The notes: a model not told the origin generated them from the sequence alone. DNA of 64,000 nt from CAYMKL01 sp964390805 (GCA_964390805.1 CAYMKL010000016.1:14462-78461), one strand, 5' to 3'; positions 40,945 to 50,200 are shown, counted from the first letter of the stretch. A program made the numbers and translations.

Positions 40945-43526
40945 CAGCAACGAGCCTGCAACACAGTGTTCATGGATGTGACCTTTAGCTTGGCTACATC
41001 GGCCGCGGAGCCACGAAGCACGATTTCACGTCGCTCTCCTGGTAGCAAGTCGAAGTAGTTGTCCTCGACCCACACGCCAGGAGGAACCTGTAGCCTCACC
41101 GCCCACGTGAAGGCCGTGGTTTCCAGTTGCAGACGGAACTCCTGATCCCCGACCTGCTCTAACGTGTGGACGATCTCAGCCGTAGGCAGGCACAGATCTT
41201 TGAACCTGAAGCCCGTCAAGAACCATCGGTTGCGGCTCACAGGCTGGCCGCCTACCAGGAGATGGGCAAAGGGCACGAGACGTCCGCCCTGCTCACGGGA
41301 AGCGGGTGGCAGGGGTATGCTTGTCATCCGTCGGGCGCTGTTGGCAGAGCTGACCGTCTCTAGCATCTCCACCTGCCTGGTCGAGTCTGTCAGATCCAAC
41401 ACGCCATACTCCACCAGACATTCGTAGCTTTGGAGTGTACCATTGGTCAGCCAGAGTGTCAAGCCGTGTTCTTCTTCGTGAAAGGAGACCAGGAGAGGCG
41501 CCAGGGCCCGGCGGACGTAGTAGAAAGCGGGCTTCTTGTTCAAGTAGTAGTCCACAATAGACCAGCCGATAGCTCCCCAGCAGTCGGAATACATCCAGAA
41601 CAAGGCCCCGCTGGTGGCAAACTTGCGGTGGCGGAAGTGCTCCAACGAGTACTTCAGGGCCTCAGCCTGAATGATCTGGGTGGCCAGGAGATACTCTGTT
41701 AGGGAAAGCGTCTCAGGCTCCCGCCAGTACAGTCGCAGACAGGTAGCCAGGTTGTCCTTCTCGAACTGGTTGTTGTGGAAGTCCCAGGCAGGCGAGCCCA
41801 CGTGAAGCTCGTCAGAGGGCAGGAAGCGGCGCAGGCTGTCCTCAACAGGTGGAGAGAGCATGCCGTACTCGCTGATGAACTTGCCCCGTTCCGTCCCCCA
41901 ACGGCGAAAGTCCACCCGCTCAATCGGGTCTTTCAGGTTGATGGGCACGTCCCAGTGGTGTCGGTCGCCGACCAGTTCGCTGTTGTGGTCGTCCCCTCCG
42001 TAGGGGCTGGAAGGCCAGTAGGGGCGGGTGGGATCCAGTCGGGCGCAGACTTCGGGCAGGATTTCGTGATAGAGCTTGCGCCCGTAAAACGTCGGCATCT
42101 CCCACCCGGCATGGACCCGCCGGTCGTAGATCCAATCGTTCTCGTTGTTGCCGCACCACAGCGCCAGGCAGGGGTGGTTGCGCAACTGCCTGACGATTGT
42201 TTCCGCCTCGTGCTGCACCTCGGCGCAGAACCCGGCGGCATCGTCTGGATAGAGGGAGCAGGCGAACATGAAGTCCTGCCAGACCATGATCCCGGCCTGG
42301 TCGCACAACTGGTAGAAATACGGATCTTCGTAGATCCCACCGCCCCAGATGCGGAACATGTTGAAATTGGCTTCCTCAGCGGCGGTAATCAGTGCCTCGT
42401 ACTTCTCCCGGCTCACCCGGGCGGGGATGGAATCGGCCGGCACCCAGTTGGCCCCCTGGCAGAAAATCGGCTGACCGTTCACCTGGATGGTGAAAGAGGT
42501 GCCCTCGTAAGCGCAAGCGGCCTCGTCGCCTGGCAACGGCTCCTGAGCGAGGCTGATCTCCCGGATGCCGAACTGCGTCTCGTAACGATCCAGCGTTCTG
42601 CCTCGCTCTGACGCTTCCAGAGAAAAGTCGTAGAGGAAGGGTTCGCCCAGGGGCCGAGGCCACCAGAGGGTGGGATTCGGCACCAACAATTCGGTCTCCA
42701 CAAGGTTGATCCCTGGCTGCAAGGTCACTTCAAGCTCACGGGAGTGGGCCTCATCGCCTCGAAGCTCAAGCGTCAGGCGGGTCACGTGCTCGTCCTCAGC
42801 GAAGCTCTCGATCTCCGCCTGCACCCTCACCCGGGCCGTCTCATCTTCTTGAGTGCTACCAAGGGGCGTCCCCGCCCCGTCCAGGTGCGAGGCGAGAAAG
42901 ACGTCCCGAATGGCCAGGCATTGATAGGCGCGCAACGCTATCGGCCGCCAGATGCCACACGTCAGCAGGCGGGGCGCCCAGTCCCAGCCGAAGGAGAACT
43001 GGGCCTTGCGCATCCACATACGGGGCAGGCCGCTGGCGGGCAAGCTGCTGATGTGGACATAGCGCCGGCGGTCGCTGGGGGCTGCCCGAAGGCCCACATC
43101 CAGGCGGACGACCAGCAGGTTCTCCCCCGGCCGGACGGCGTCGGTGACGTCGAAGGTGGCTGGGATGAACTGGTTGTTGTGATGTCCCACAGGCTGGCCG
43201 TTGAGCCAGATTTCGGCCGTGAGGTCGAGGCCGGCGGCGTGCAGTTCGACACGGTCGGTGTCAGCCAGGAAGACGTCGTCAACGGTGAAACTGCGGCTGT
43301 ACCACCAGTCGCGAGCCTCCACCCAGCGGCAGTCCAGCGCGTTCTTGCCGAAGAGGGGCTCTGCGATACGGCCGTCGCGGAGAAGGTCGAGATGCACGTC
43401 GCCCGGCACCTGGGCCGGAATAGCCTGGTCGGCGGGAACCCCCGTTCGATACCAGCCTTGCGCGTCACCGGCGCCGGGCGCGCTCTCGCCTAATTGCCAA
43501 AGGCCGTTGAGCTCGATTTGCTTCAT
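40944..43526 (-). CDS. Beta-mannosidase (glycoside hydrolase family 2)
   Basis: 860 residues, family size. N-terminal sugar-binding domain (WYRTGVPADQAIPAQVPGDVHLDLLRDGRIAEPLFGKNALDCRWVEARDWWYSRSF type), immunoglobulin domain, then the catalytic barrel with FNMFRIWGGGIYEDPYFYQLCDQAGIMVWQDFMFACS, acid/base Glu in WCGNNENDW (about residue 462) and nucleophile Glu in FISEYGMLS (about 551). It releases mannose from beta-mannosides; there is no signal peptide, so it acts on imported oligosaccharides. A GGGGACGCCCC-type repeat adds GAGTPLGSTQ near residue 220. Confidence 0.93.
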   Translation of the reverse strand: MKQIELNGLWQLGESAPGAGDAQGWYRTGVPADQAIPAQVPGDVHLDLLRDGRIAEPLFGKNALDCRWVEARDWWYSRSFTVDDVFLADTDRVELHAAGLDLTAEIWLNGQPVGHHNNQFIPATFDVTDAVRPGENLLVVRLDVGLRAAPSDRRRYVHISSLPASGLPRMWMRKAQFSFGWDWAPRLLTCGIWRPIALRAYQCLAIRDVFLASHLDGAGTPLGSTQEDETARVRVQAEIESFAEDEHVTRLTLELRGDEAHSRELEVTLQPGINLVETELLVPNPTLWWPRPLGEPFLYDFSLEASERGRTLDRYETQFGIREISLAQEPLPGDEAACAYEGTSFTIQVNGQPIFCQGANWVPADSIPARVSREKYEALITAAEEANFNMFRIWGGGIYEDPYFYQLCDQAGIMVWQDFMFACSLYPDDAAGFCAEVQHEAETIVRQLRNHPCLALWCGNNENDWIYDRRVHAGWEMPTFYGRKLYHEILPEVCARLDPTRPYWPSSPYGGDDHNSELVGDRHHWDVPINLKDPIERVDFRRWGTERGKFISEYGMLSPPVEDSLRRFLPSDELHVGSPAWDFHNNQFEKDNLATCLRLYWREPETLSLTEYLLATQIIQAEALKYSLEHFRHRKFATSGALFWMYSDCWGAIGWSIVDYYLNKKPAFYYVRRALAPLLVSFHEEEHGLTLWLTNGTLQSYECLVEYGVLDLTDSTRQVEMLETVSSANSARRMTSIPLPPASREQGGRLVPFAHLLVGGQPVSRNRWFLTGFRFKDLCLPTAEIVHTLEQVGDQEFRLQLETTAFTWAVRLQVPPGVWVEDNYFDLLPGERREIVLRGSAADVAKLKVTSMNTVLQARC
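42854..42878. repeat. GGGGCGGGGACGCCCC repeat, copy 3 (inverted)
   Basis: TGCTACCAA followed by GGGGCGTCCCCGCCCC, the inverse of the copy at 29182, in frame in the beta-mannosidase gene. Confidence 0.75.
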
Positions 43527-44770
43527 CAGCCCAACACCTCTCGCGCTACGTCCACCCAGCTTTGGATGGCAGCCAGTTCCGTCGGCAAATCACGAATGAT
43601 TTCCAGGGAATCAACTTTGATGTAGCAAGCCACGTTGTCCGGAATCTGGGCGGCGATGTCCTGAAGGTAATGTCGTTGTTCCGCAGTCGAGGCTCTTTGC
43701 ACCTTGTCCACCGGTTCCACGCAGACCTCCAGTGGCACCCCCCGACTACCCATCACCCGACAGGCCTCAGCCACATCGGTCCACGGCCCGCAATGGAAGA
43801 GGTCCATCACCGGGATGCAAGCGATGTCGTCGAGGAGCTTCGTCGTATCACCGCAGCTATGCCAATAGGAGATACCGCTGTAGTGCTCGCCAAGCTCCAC
43901 CTCCAAAGGCAGCACCAGGTCTCGGTAGAGAGCAGGCGAGAGGTTCGGACAATACACGTCATCGTTCCCCAGCACGCCGCGAGTCCTCTCGATGCCCAGG
44001 AAGCCATCGCATTGTCGTTGCCACGATTTGCGGGCCTCGACGATGAAGCGCAAGAGCTGTTGGGCGAGCTCCTGATTCAGGATGAGGTCCATGAGAAACT
44101 GCTCGAAACCTCTCAGTTCACATGCCACACCGAAGGGCCCCATGATCCAGTCGGGGAACCTGACCAGAAAGTCGTCGTCCAGCGCCTCTCTCATTTCGGA
44201 GTAGAAGCGGTGCACTGAAGGCATGATGCCGCCCTGGAAGAAATCGGGCATCTCCAGAGCATTTAGATCCTGTTCGTCCCCAATGGGAGGGCTCGTGTAG
44301 TCTATCCACGGGTACCCCTCGTCTGAGAATCCGTAGGGCACGCCCAATACGGATCCTTCCAACAACATGGCGAACAGGAGGCGAAAGCTCTTGTCAATGA
44401 AGGTGTCATCCTTGAAGTGCCGCGCATGGTAGACCTTCATCTCCAGTTGAGCGGTCAGATAGGTGAGGGGATCGTGCCAATAGGCTTCGATGTCGAAGCC
44501 CAGGATTTCGGACCACATTGTCAGAGCAGGCTCAACCACAAAGGGGATTTTGTCTCCCCCCCTTTCATCCCCCCCAAAGCGGTGTCCTGAGCTTGTCGAA
44601 GGGTTGGGGGGGAAAGAGGGGGGGCGCGGCAGGGTGCGGATCAGCGCCGGTTCCCAGCGCTCGTGCGGGACGATCTGCCAGTAGAGAGCCCGTGCCTGGT
44701 TCTCCGGGCTCTCGTGGATCTCCCGTACCTGGTCCATTAGTGACTTGATGCGGTCTCGACTGACTTCCAC
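43526..44770 (-). CDS. Uroporphyrinogen decarboxylase-family protein (MtaA-like methyltransferase candidate)
   Basis: 414 residues. The UroD barrel ends with the zinc motif YWHSCGDTTKLLDDI (H-x-C-G-D-T), which MtaA/CmuA-type methyl transferases use to activate a thiol. True HemE enzymes lack it. Its place beside demethylation genes supports a methyltransferase role with an unknown methyl acceptor. The stop overlaps the beta-mannosidase start by one base. Residues about 48-76 (PPSFPPNPSTSSGHRFGGDE and following) come from a composite repeat at 44555-44624 and are not part of the fold. Confidence 0.82.
   Translation of the reverse strand: MEVSRDRIKSLMDQVREIHESPENQARALYWQIVPHERWEPALIRTLPRPPSFPPNPSTSSGHRFGGDERGGDKIPFVVEPALTMWSEILGFDIEAYWHDPLTYLTAQLEMKVYHARHFKDDTFIDKSFRLLFAMLLEGSVLGVPYGFSDEGYPWIDYTSPPIGDEQDLNALEMPDFFQGGIMPSVHRFYSEMREALDDDFLVRFPDWIMGPFGVACELRGFEQFLMDLILNQELAQQLLRFIVEARKSWQRQCDGFLGIERTRGVLGNDDVYCPNLSPALYRDLVLPLEVELGEHYSGISYWHSCGDTTKLLDDIACIPVMDLFHCGPWTDVAEACRVMGSRGVPLEVCVEPVDKVQRASTAEQRHYLQDIAAQIPDNVACYIKVDSLEIIRDLPTELAAIQSWVDVAREVLG
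44555..44624. repeat. Composite G/C-run repeat with inner palindrome in UroD-like gene
   Basis: C-run, CCCCCCCAAAGCGG, a copy of the GTGTCCTGAGCTTGTCGAAG palindrome, then GGTTGGGGGGG and a second G-run. Same architecture as 2217-2277, and 70 bases long in frame. Confidence 0.75.
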
Positions 44771-44775
44771 CTTTC

Positions 44776-45612
44776 TTATCCTTTCAAAGCGCCCGCGGTC
44801 ATGCCCCGGATGAACTGCTTCTGGAAGAAGAAGTAGAAGATAATGGGAGGCAATGAGGCCATGCTCAGCGCCGCCAGCATAGGCCCCCAGTCTGCGGCCC
44901 AGATGTCTTTGAAGACCATCAACGCCAGGGGGATGGTGTTAAGCTGAGGGCTTCGCAGAAAAGTCAGCGGATACATGAAGTCGTTCCACAGGAAGACGAA
45001 ATAGAAGATGGCAATGACGGTCAGGCCACCGCGAGCTAACTGCAGTGCCACCCGCCAGAAGACGCTGAACTCGGAGCAGCCATCAATGCGCGCTGCCTCC
45101 AGGATCTCGGTCGGTACCGTTAGAAAGAAAGAACGCATGACAAACACACCGAAGGACGTGGAGCTGAAGTAGATAAGGAATAGGGAGAGATAGTTGTTAA
45201 TCAGATGCAGGCGGTCGAATATGACGAAATTCGGAAGGAGCGAGACGTGGGGGGGCACCATCATCCCGGCCAGCCAGAAGTAGAACAAGAAGGTTTTGCC
45301 TGGGAAATCGAGCTTGGCGAAGACGTACCCAGCCATGGTCGAGATGAGCAGGATACCAGCCAGAGAGATGGAAGTCACGAAGATGCTATTGAGGAACGCC
45401 CGGCCAAATTTGGCGACCTGCCAGGCTTCAACGTAGTTGTTGAGGGTGGGGCGAAGTGGCAGGGAAAACGGGTGTGAGAGTATCTCCCAAGTCTCCTTCA
45501 GCGATCCCAGTAGCATCCACAGCACCGGGTAGGCCACAACCACCAGGATCAACAGGCAGATGGTGTAATAGAACAACGATGGCAATATCTTTCGTAGCTT
45601 TTTGGACTTCAC
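44776..45612 (-). CDS. Carbohydrate ABC permease, MalG type
   Basis: 278 residues, six spans, EAA loop EILEAARIDGCSEFSVFWRVALQLARGG. Pairs with the MalF-type permease directly upstream (19 bases) and with the binding lipoprotein at 46964-48460. The partner ATPase is not in the window. Confidence 0.93.
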   Translation of the reverse strand: MKSKKLRKILPSLFYYTICLLILVVVAYPVLWMLLGSLKETWEILSHPFSLPLRPTLNNYVEAWQVAKFGRAFLNSIFVTSISLAGILLISTMAGYVFAKLDFPGKTFLFYFWLAGMMVPPHVSLLPNFVIFDRLHLINNYLSLFLIYFSSTSFGVFVMRSFFLTVPTEILEAARIDGCSEFSVFWRVALQLARGGLTVIAIFYFVFLWNDFMYPLTFLRSPQLNTIPLALMVFKDIWAADWGPMLAALSMASLPPIIFYFFFQKQFIRGMTAGALKG

Positions 45613-45631
45613 AGGCTACCCCCTGTTGGGC

Positions 45632-46570
45632 TTAGTACTCAACCTTCGTGCCTCGACCCCGCAGCCACAACTGCAGCCCACTGACAGCAAAGGTGATGAC
45701 AAACAAGACCATCGCATAGGCCGAACCGTAACCCATTCGGCTGTGTTTGAAGGCTTGAAAATACATGCGCACAGAAAGCACCTCTGTAGCGAAAAAGGGC
45801 CCTCCCCCGGTCATGACTATGACCAGATCAAAGAGTTTGAAGCAGACAATAGTGATCAGGACGACTACCGTGGTGGTCGTTTCGCGCAGAAGCGGAAGGA
45901 TAATGCGCCAGATAATATCCCAAGAGGTGGCACCGTCCACTTTGGCCGCGTCGAACAACTCATCTGGGATCGCTTCCAACCCGGCAATGAAGATGAACAT
46001 ACTGAGGCCAAAATCCTTCCAGATATGGACAAACACCAATACATAGAACGCCAGTGTGGGGTCACCCAGCCACACTGGCTGTACGTCGCTCAGGCCGATA
46101 GTCCGCAGGAGAACATTCACCAGACCTTGGGATGGCGATAGAATCAAAGAGAACAAGATACCCACCACCACCAGGGAAAGGACGGTGGGCATGAAATACA
46201 CTCCACGGAAGAAAGTGGATAGATGGAACTTCTGTTCCAGAATGAGCGCCAAAGCCAAGGCAGACACCGTTTGCACCACGATCACCACGACGACGAAGTG
46301 AAAATTGTGTTTCAGCGCTCCCCAGAAGAACCTGTCGTCCATCAGCGCGGCATAGTTGCCCAGCCCTACCCACTTCATCGTCGCGAAACTGTAGCCCTTC
46401 CAGTCGAATAGGCTGAAAAAGAACACTCCCAAGATAGGCAAGAAGTGAAAGGGGATGTAGAAGACAAGTCCGGGCAGCAGCAACAGGTATGCAGTCAGGC
46501 TACGTTGATTAGTAATCCGCATTCTTAGGCGACGCCTGGCCGGCAGCACATTTCCAGAGTCAGTGTCCAT
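45632..46570 (-). CDS. Carbohydrate ABC permease, MalF type
   Basis: 312 residues from ATG 46570 (GAGGGG upstream). Six hydrophobic spans and EAA loop ELFDAAKVDGATSWDIIWRIILPLLRET. An in-frame ATG 36 bases upstream is not supported by a ribosome site. Confidence 0.93.
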   Translation of the reverse strand: MDTDSGNVLPARRRLRMRITNQRSLTAYLLLLPGLVFYIPFHFLPILGVFFFSLFDWKGYSFATMKWVGLGNYAALMDDRFFWGALKHNFHFVVVVIVVQTVSALALALILEQKFHLSTFFRGVYFMPTVLSLVVVGILFSLILSPSQGLVNVLLRTIGLSDVQPVWLGDPTLAFYVLVFVHIWKDFGLSMFIFIAGLEAIPDELFDAAKVDGATSWDIIWRIILPLLRETTTTVVVLITIVCFKLFDLVIVMTGGGPFFATEVLSVRMYFQAFKHSRMGYGSAYAMVLFVITFAVSGLQLWLRGRGTKVEY

Positions 46571-46624
46571 TGACCAACCCCTCAAAACCTCTTGAACGAC
46601 AACCAAACGTTATCGGCCCGTAAT

Positions 46625-46874
46625 TACTCAGCCTGCTCGGCTTGGATCGCCAGATCCAAGCCTCAGTGCGCAAGAGTCCTGCATTTCGCCTGCCAAACCG
46701 CTGGATTTGGCAATCCAGCGGGAGCCTGAGTAGTTCGACAATGTTAAGCTTAGACCTCCGAGGTCTCCAATGGGTGATTGCACCCGTCGAAATGCCTGCA
46801 AAAGCTACGATTTCGCCATCCTAGAGCTGTTTCACAGACCTCGGAGGTCTGACGCAGGCGAAGTTAACATTGTC
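46625..46874. repeat. Cluster of nested palindromes between permease and binding-protein genes
   Basis: The 393-base spacer 46571-46963 has no gene. TACTCAG/CTGAGTA (46625/46726) encloses GGCTTGGATC/GATCCAAGCC (46639/46653) and CCGCTGGATT/AATCCAGCGG (46698/46712). Then GACAATGTTAA/TTAACATTGTC (46737/46864) encloses AGACCTC/GAGGTCT twice (46752/46760 and 46836/46844) and GGGTG/CACCC. All arms named are perfect. It looks like two adjacent small mobile palindromic elements. Confidence 0.8.
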
Positions 46875-46900
46875 AAGGTAGTACATCGGCCCAAAGAATA

Positions 46901-46946
46901 GGGCTTCCTTCAGCGGCTCTGGGAAGAGCCAGGCAAAAGGAAGCCC
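46901..46946 (-). terminator. Double hairpin after the binding-protein gene
   Basis: GGGCTTCCTT (46901-46910) pairs with AAGGAAGCCC (46937-46946), with an inner GGCTCT/AGAGCC. On the minus strand it comes 17 bases after the stop. The T-run is weak (TATTCTTT), so it may attenuate rather than stop transcription, giving more binding protein than permease. Confidence 0.65.
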
Positions 46947-46963
46947 CTTGCGAACAACAGGCA

Positions 46964-48460
46964 CTACTCCAGCGACAAGACGCCCTCTGCCTCGTGTATC
47001 TCTTCGATCAACTGTGCCCACTCTTCAGTGTTGATCTGTCCAGAGAGGATACCAGTGGACCCTGCCCAGTGGCCGTCGTTGCGCACCGGCCCAGGGATGT
47101 AGAGCTCTAGCAGGTCAACTACGGTTGCAGATTCCAGGTATGCGGCGATGGCGACCATCTCCGATCCGGCGGTCTTATCATTCACCGCGCCTTTGACAGC
47201 CAGGAATTCCTGTGCTAACTCGACCCACAGCGCAGCGTTCTCCAGGCGGGTGATGTACTCCACGAACATCACCGCTTCGTCAGCGTGCTTCGATTTGCTG
47301 GCGACAGTCCATTGCACATTGCCACCGGCGAGCGCGACGTCGTCACCGCTTAGGCTGGGGATGGGGATGAACTCGAACTCCCAATCTGGCGGAGCCAGAT
47401 CGCCGCCTTTCTGATACAGGTGCCAGGAACCGGCCTGCCAGAACGCACCTTCTTCCTGGAAGTAGAGGGCTCGGCCCACGTTACGGTCGTCGGCGGCTGC
47501 ACCCAGGGCCATGTATCCCTTCTCAACCATCTCTTCGAAATGACTCAGGGCATCAACCACGTCGGGGTCTGTCCACTTCTTTTCCCGTTTGGCCAACGCC
47601 ATGATGTCATCCTGGGATAGGTTCTTCTGGAGCAAGTGCATTACCCAGTGACCACCGGTCCAACCAACGCTCCCGCCACCAAAGGCCAGGGGGATCTCCC
47701 CGTTCTCCTTCAGCGTCTCGAACATGGCCATCAGATCATCCCAGGTCTCGACGGTAGTGGGGTCGAGGTCGTACTTGCTCAGGATCGTGGGGTTGTACCA
47801 GAGCAGGTCCAGAACGAGCACGCCCCACGGAATGGCGTAACGCCGGCCCCGGATCACGGAGTTGACCTCGGCGGTCCCCGGTATGAACCGATCCGCATGT
47901 GCGTCGTACCAGTTGGTCAGGTCGTGGATCAGGCCAGCATCCACGTAGTCCAGCAACTCGGCGCGCGACTCGGTAACGAACACGTCGGGCGGCTCCCCAC
48001 CTAGCATCGCTGTGTGTAAGGTATCCTCCCAAACCTCGTTGCTGATGCCTCGGTGCTCGACGGTGATCCAGGGATACTCCTCCTGGAAGCCGGCAACCCA
48101 CTCTTCCATCCCCGTGGTCTTGGGTGGGGCCGTGAACTCTGTCCACACGGTGATCTTCACTGGCACCGGTGTGGGCGTCACCATCACTTCTTTCTCGACC
48201 ACCACCTGCTTCTCGATCACCACCGTTTCCACAACGGGTTTTTCGACCACCACTTCCTTCTCCACCTCGACAGTGACCGGAACCTCCTTCTCGACGATCA
48301 CCTGCTTCTCGACCGCGACGGGCACTTCCTTCTCGACCACTACTTCCTTGATCACCTCTACCTCTACGGGCACCTGCTTCTCTACCACGATAGGGGTGGG
48401 CTGGGCGCAGGCGGCGAGAAGAAGCGCCAACGCAATCGTCAGAACAAATGACCTTTTCAT
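46964..48460 (-). CDS. Sugar ABC substrate-binding lipoprotein with Val/Glu/Lys repeat
   Basis: 498 residues. Signal and lipobox MKRSFVLTIALALLLAACAQ (C18). Residues about 25-100 are repeats of V-E-K-(E/Q)-V-x-V, then a family-1 solute-binding protein: ITVWTEFTAPPKTTGMEEWVAGFQEEYPWITVEHRG, ALYFQEEGAFWQAGSW. The V/E/K-rich stretch is common in lipoproteins of Chloroflexota and would form a stalk that lifts the binding domain off the membrane. Start ATG 48460 (in-frame alternatives upstream lack a signal). Confidence 0.92.
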   Translation of the reverse strand: MKRSFVLTIALALLLAACAQPTPIVVEKQVPVEVEVIKEVVVEKEVPVAVEKQVIVEKEVPVTVEVEKEVVVEKPVVETVVIEKQVVVEKEVMVTPTPVPVKITVWTEFTAPPKTTGMEEWVAGFQEEYPWITVEHRGISNEVWEDTLHTAMLGGEPPDVFVTESRAELLDYVDAGLIHDLTNWYDAHADRFIPGTAEVNSVIRGRRYAIPWGVLVLDLLWYNPTILSKYDLDPTTVETWDDLMAMFETLKENGEIPLAFGGGSVGWTGGHWVMHLLQKNLSQDDIMALAKREKKWTDPDVVDALSHFEEMVEKGYMALGAAADDRNVGRALYFQEEGAFWQAGSWHLYQKGGDLAPPDWEFEFIPIPSLSGDDVALAGGNVQWTVASKSKHADEAVMFVEYITRLENAALWVELAQEFLAVKGAVNDKTAGSEMVAIAAYLESATVVDLLELYIPGPVRNDGHWAGSTGILSGQINTEEWAQLIEEIHEAEGVLSLE

Positions 48461-48569
48461 TATCTTCCTCCTTCTTCTTGTAGTGATTGACCCTCGCCTC
48501 GCTTCTGAGGCCAGGGCGACGCAGTATGCCTGGAGCTGCGTCCTCTCTCCATACAGCACCTATGCCTGG

Positions 48570-49376
48570 TTATCCTGTTCTTTCATCACCTCCTTCTTCC
48601 GACCCTTCTCCATGGATAGCACCACAGGCGGCGATGAAGTCGGTTGACTCTACTGTAACTCCCACCAGAGCCTCGAACCAGAGCAGCATCCGCCTGGTGA
48701 AAGCCATCTCATCAATCTCATGAGGGAGCTCACTGGCCAAGGCACAGTCGCGTAGAAGGATCACTTTGAAATTGCGGTAGAGGGCATCCAGCATCGTGCT
48801 CATCAGACAGGCGTCCAGACGGAAACCAACGCAGATGAGATTGTGGATCTTCAGGTTACGGAGAAGGCTCTCTAAGCGGGTGGCGAAGAAACCGGAGTAG
48901 ACGTGTTTGCGCACGTAGAAATCGCTGGGCTGGGGAGCCACGGCCTCGGGGAACTGCAACTGACTGGAAGGACCGTAGTGGTACTCACGGGGATCCACTG
49001 TGTCCTCGCGAAAAGCCTCTTCCATCTCATTGTCCAGACTCTGACGCAGCTTATGGGCGTATTCTGAGCGCCCTAGCGCAATGCGAGGGCCACTGTTCGT
49101 CACGTAGACCACAGGCAGGCCCGCTGCCCGCGCCGCTGCCACAGCAGGGCCAATGTGCTCGACAGTGATGTCACGCCACAGGCGGCAATCCTTTCGGGAG
49201 AGGGGCTTGTCATTCCCCTGGGATGCCTCACCACCATCGTCACCCATGCCCGGCAAATAGACATCCACCAGGACGAAAGCCGTTTCAGCCGGATGGAGCA
49301 CCAGTGTCTCCTCTGCGTGTCCCAGGTGCTCTTCGGCGGGGAACCAGCGATAGTAGCGAGCTTTCAGCTTGAGCAT
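48570..49376 (-). CDS. Isochorismatase-family cysteine hydrolase
   Basis: 268 residues. Catalytic triad D38 (FVLVDVYLPG), K157 (YVRKHVYSGFF) and C190 (VGFRLDACLMSTMLDALYRNF). Members hydrolyse amides or vinyl ethers such as isochorismate, nicotinamide or N-carbamoyl sarcosine. N-carbamoylsarcosine amidase belongs to creatinine/sarcosine breakdown, and a creatinase-fold protein is also in this cluster, but the link is only suggestive. It lies between the transporter genes and the GntR regulator. Confidence 0.85.
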   Translation of the reverse strand: MLKLKARYYRWFPAEEHLGHAEETLVLHPAETAFVLVDVYLPGMGDDGGEASQGNDKPLSRKDCRLWRDITVEHIGPAVAAARAAGLPVVYVTNSGPRIALGRSEYAHKLRQSLDNEMEEAFREDTVDPREYHYGPSSQLQFPEAVAPQPSDFYVRKHVYSGFFATRLESLLRNLKIHNLICVGFRLDACLMSTMLDALYRNFKVILLRDCALASELPHEIDEMAFTRRMLLWFEALVGVTVESTDFIAACGAIHGEGSEEGGDERTG

Positions 49377-49483
49377 GAAGCTACCCTCTCAGCAAGGATT
49401 GATGCAGCGTGCCATGTAGGACGCAATTGGGTATCACCTGTCGGATTCAGCGGTGAATAGGTCGCCCCACTGTGAAGCCATGG

Positions 49484-50200
49484 TCAGGTTTGCTCCTGGT
49501 GGTCGTGCCTGGGGAGAGAGTAGCGGCTGCGCAGGTGCTCGAGCATCAGACGGTGGGCTTCAGCCGGGCGGCGCTCCTCGACAGCCCTGATGATGGCTCG
49601 GTGCTGACGGATAGACTCCTCCGGTCGGCCCGGCACGCGGAACAACTGGCCAATGGTCTCGTGGGCGAGATGGCCAAAGATCTGTTGTAGTTCCAACAGC
49701 ACGCGGTTGCCCGTCGCCTGGGCCAAACGCATGTGAAATCCGATGTTCTCCTCTACCGCGCTGCCACCGCTCTCGATGCAGGCAGCCTGCTGATCTACGA
49801 TGGCTTCCAGGGCAGCGATGTCATCGGGTGTCGCGCTCTCGGCAGCCAGGAAGGCGATCTGGGATTCGATCAGCTCGCGAGCCTCCATTAGGTCCACGAT
49901 GTACTCGTCGCCCTGGATCTGGTTCATGAGGCTGTGCAGGCGACCGGGGACGGCCACGTTGTCTTTGACGTAGCTGCCGTCACCCGCACGGATCTCGATG
50001 AAGCCCATAGCTTCAAGCATACGTAGGGCCTCGCGCACGGAGGTGCGACCCACGCGGAGCATCTCGGTGAGCTCGCGTTCGGAGGGCAAGCGCTGACCAG
50101 GGCTCCAGGTGCCGTTGGCGATCAATTGGCGCATCTGCTCAACTATGGAATCGTAGACGCGCTGACGTTCCACAGGCTGTAAGATGGCTTTTTTAGGCAT
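49484..50200 (-). CDS. FadR/GntR-family transcriptional regulator with FCD domain
   Basis: 238 residues from ATG 50200. Winged helix with RLPSERELTEMLRVGRTSVREALRMLEAMGFIEIRAGDGSYV (residues about 36-78), then an all-helical FCD domain with metal/effector ligands in the D-x-x-F-H-M-R-L and R-Q-H-R-A-I-I-R-A-V-E-E motifs (IGFHMRLAQATGN; IRQHRAIIRAVEE). FCD regulators are usually repressors released by a carboxylic acid. A palindrome on its own promoter suggests autoregulation, and the adjacent transport/catabolic cluster is the likely target. Confidence 0.9.
   Translation of the reverse strand: MPKKAILQPVERQRVYDSIVEQMRQLIANGTWSPGQRLPSERELTEMLRVGRTSVREALRMLEAMGFIEIRAGDGSYVKDNVAVPGRLHSLMNQIQGDEYIVDLMEARELIESQIAFLAAESATPDDIAALEAIVDQQAACIESGGSAVEENIGFHMRLAQATGNRVLLELQQIFGHLAHETIGQLFRVPGRPEESIRQHRAIIRAVEERRPAEAHRLMLEHLRSRYSLPRHDHQEQT

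Noticed and set aside
43526..44770. True uroporphyrinogen decarboxylase (hemE)
   Set aside because: It has the H-x-C-G-D-T zinc motif of methyltransferase-type relatives, and no other heme genes are near.
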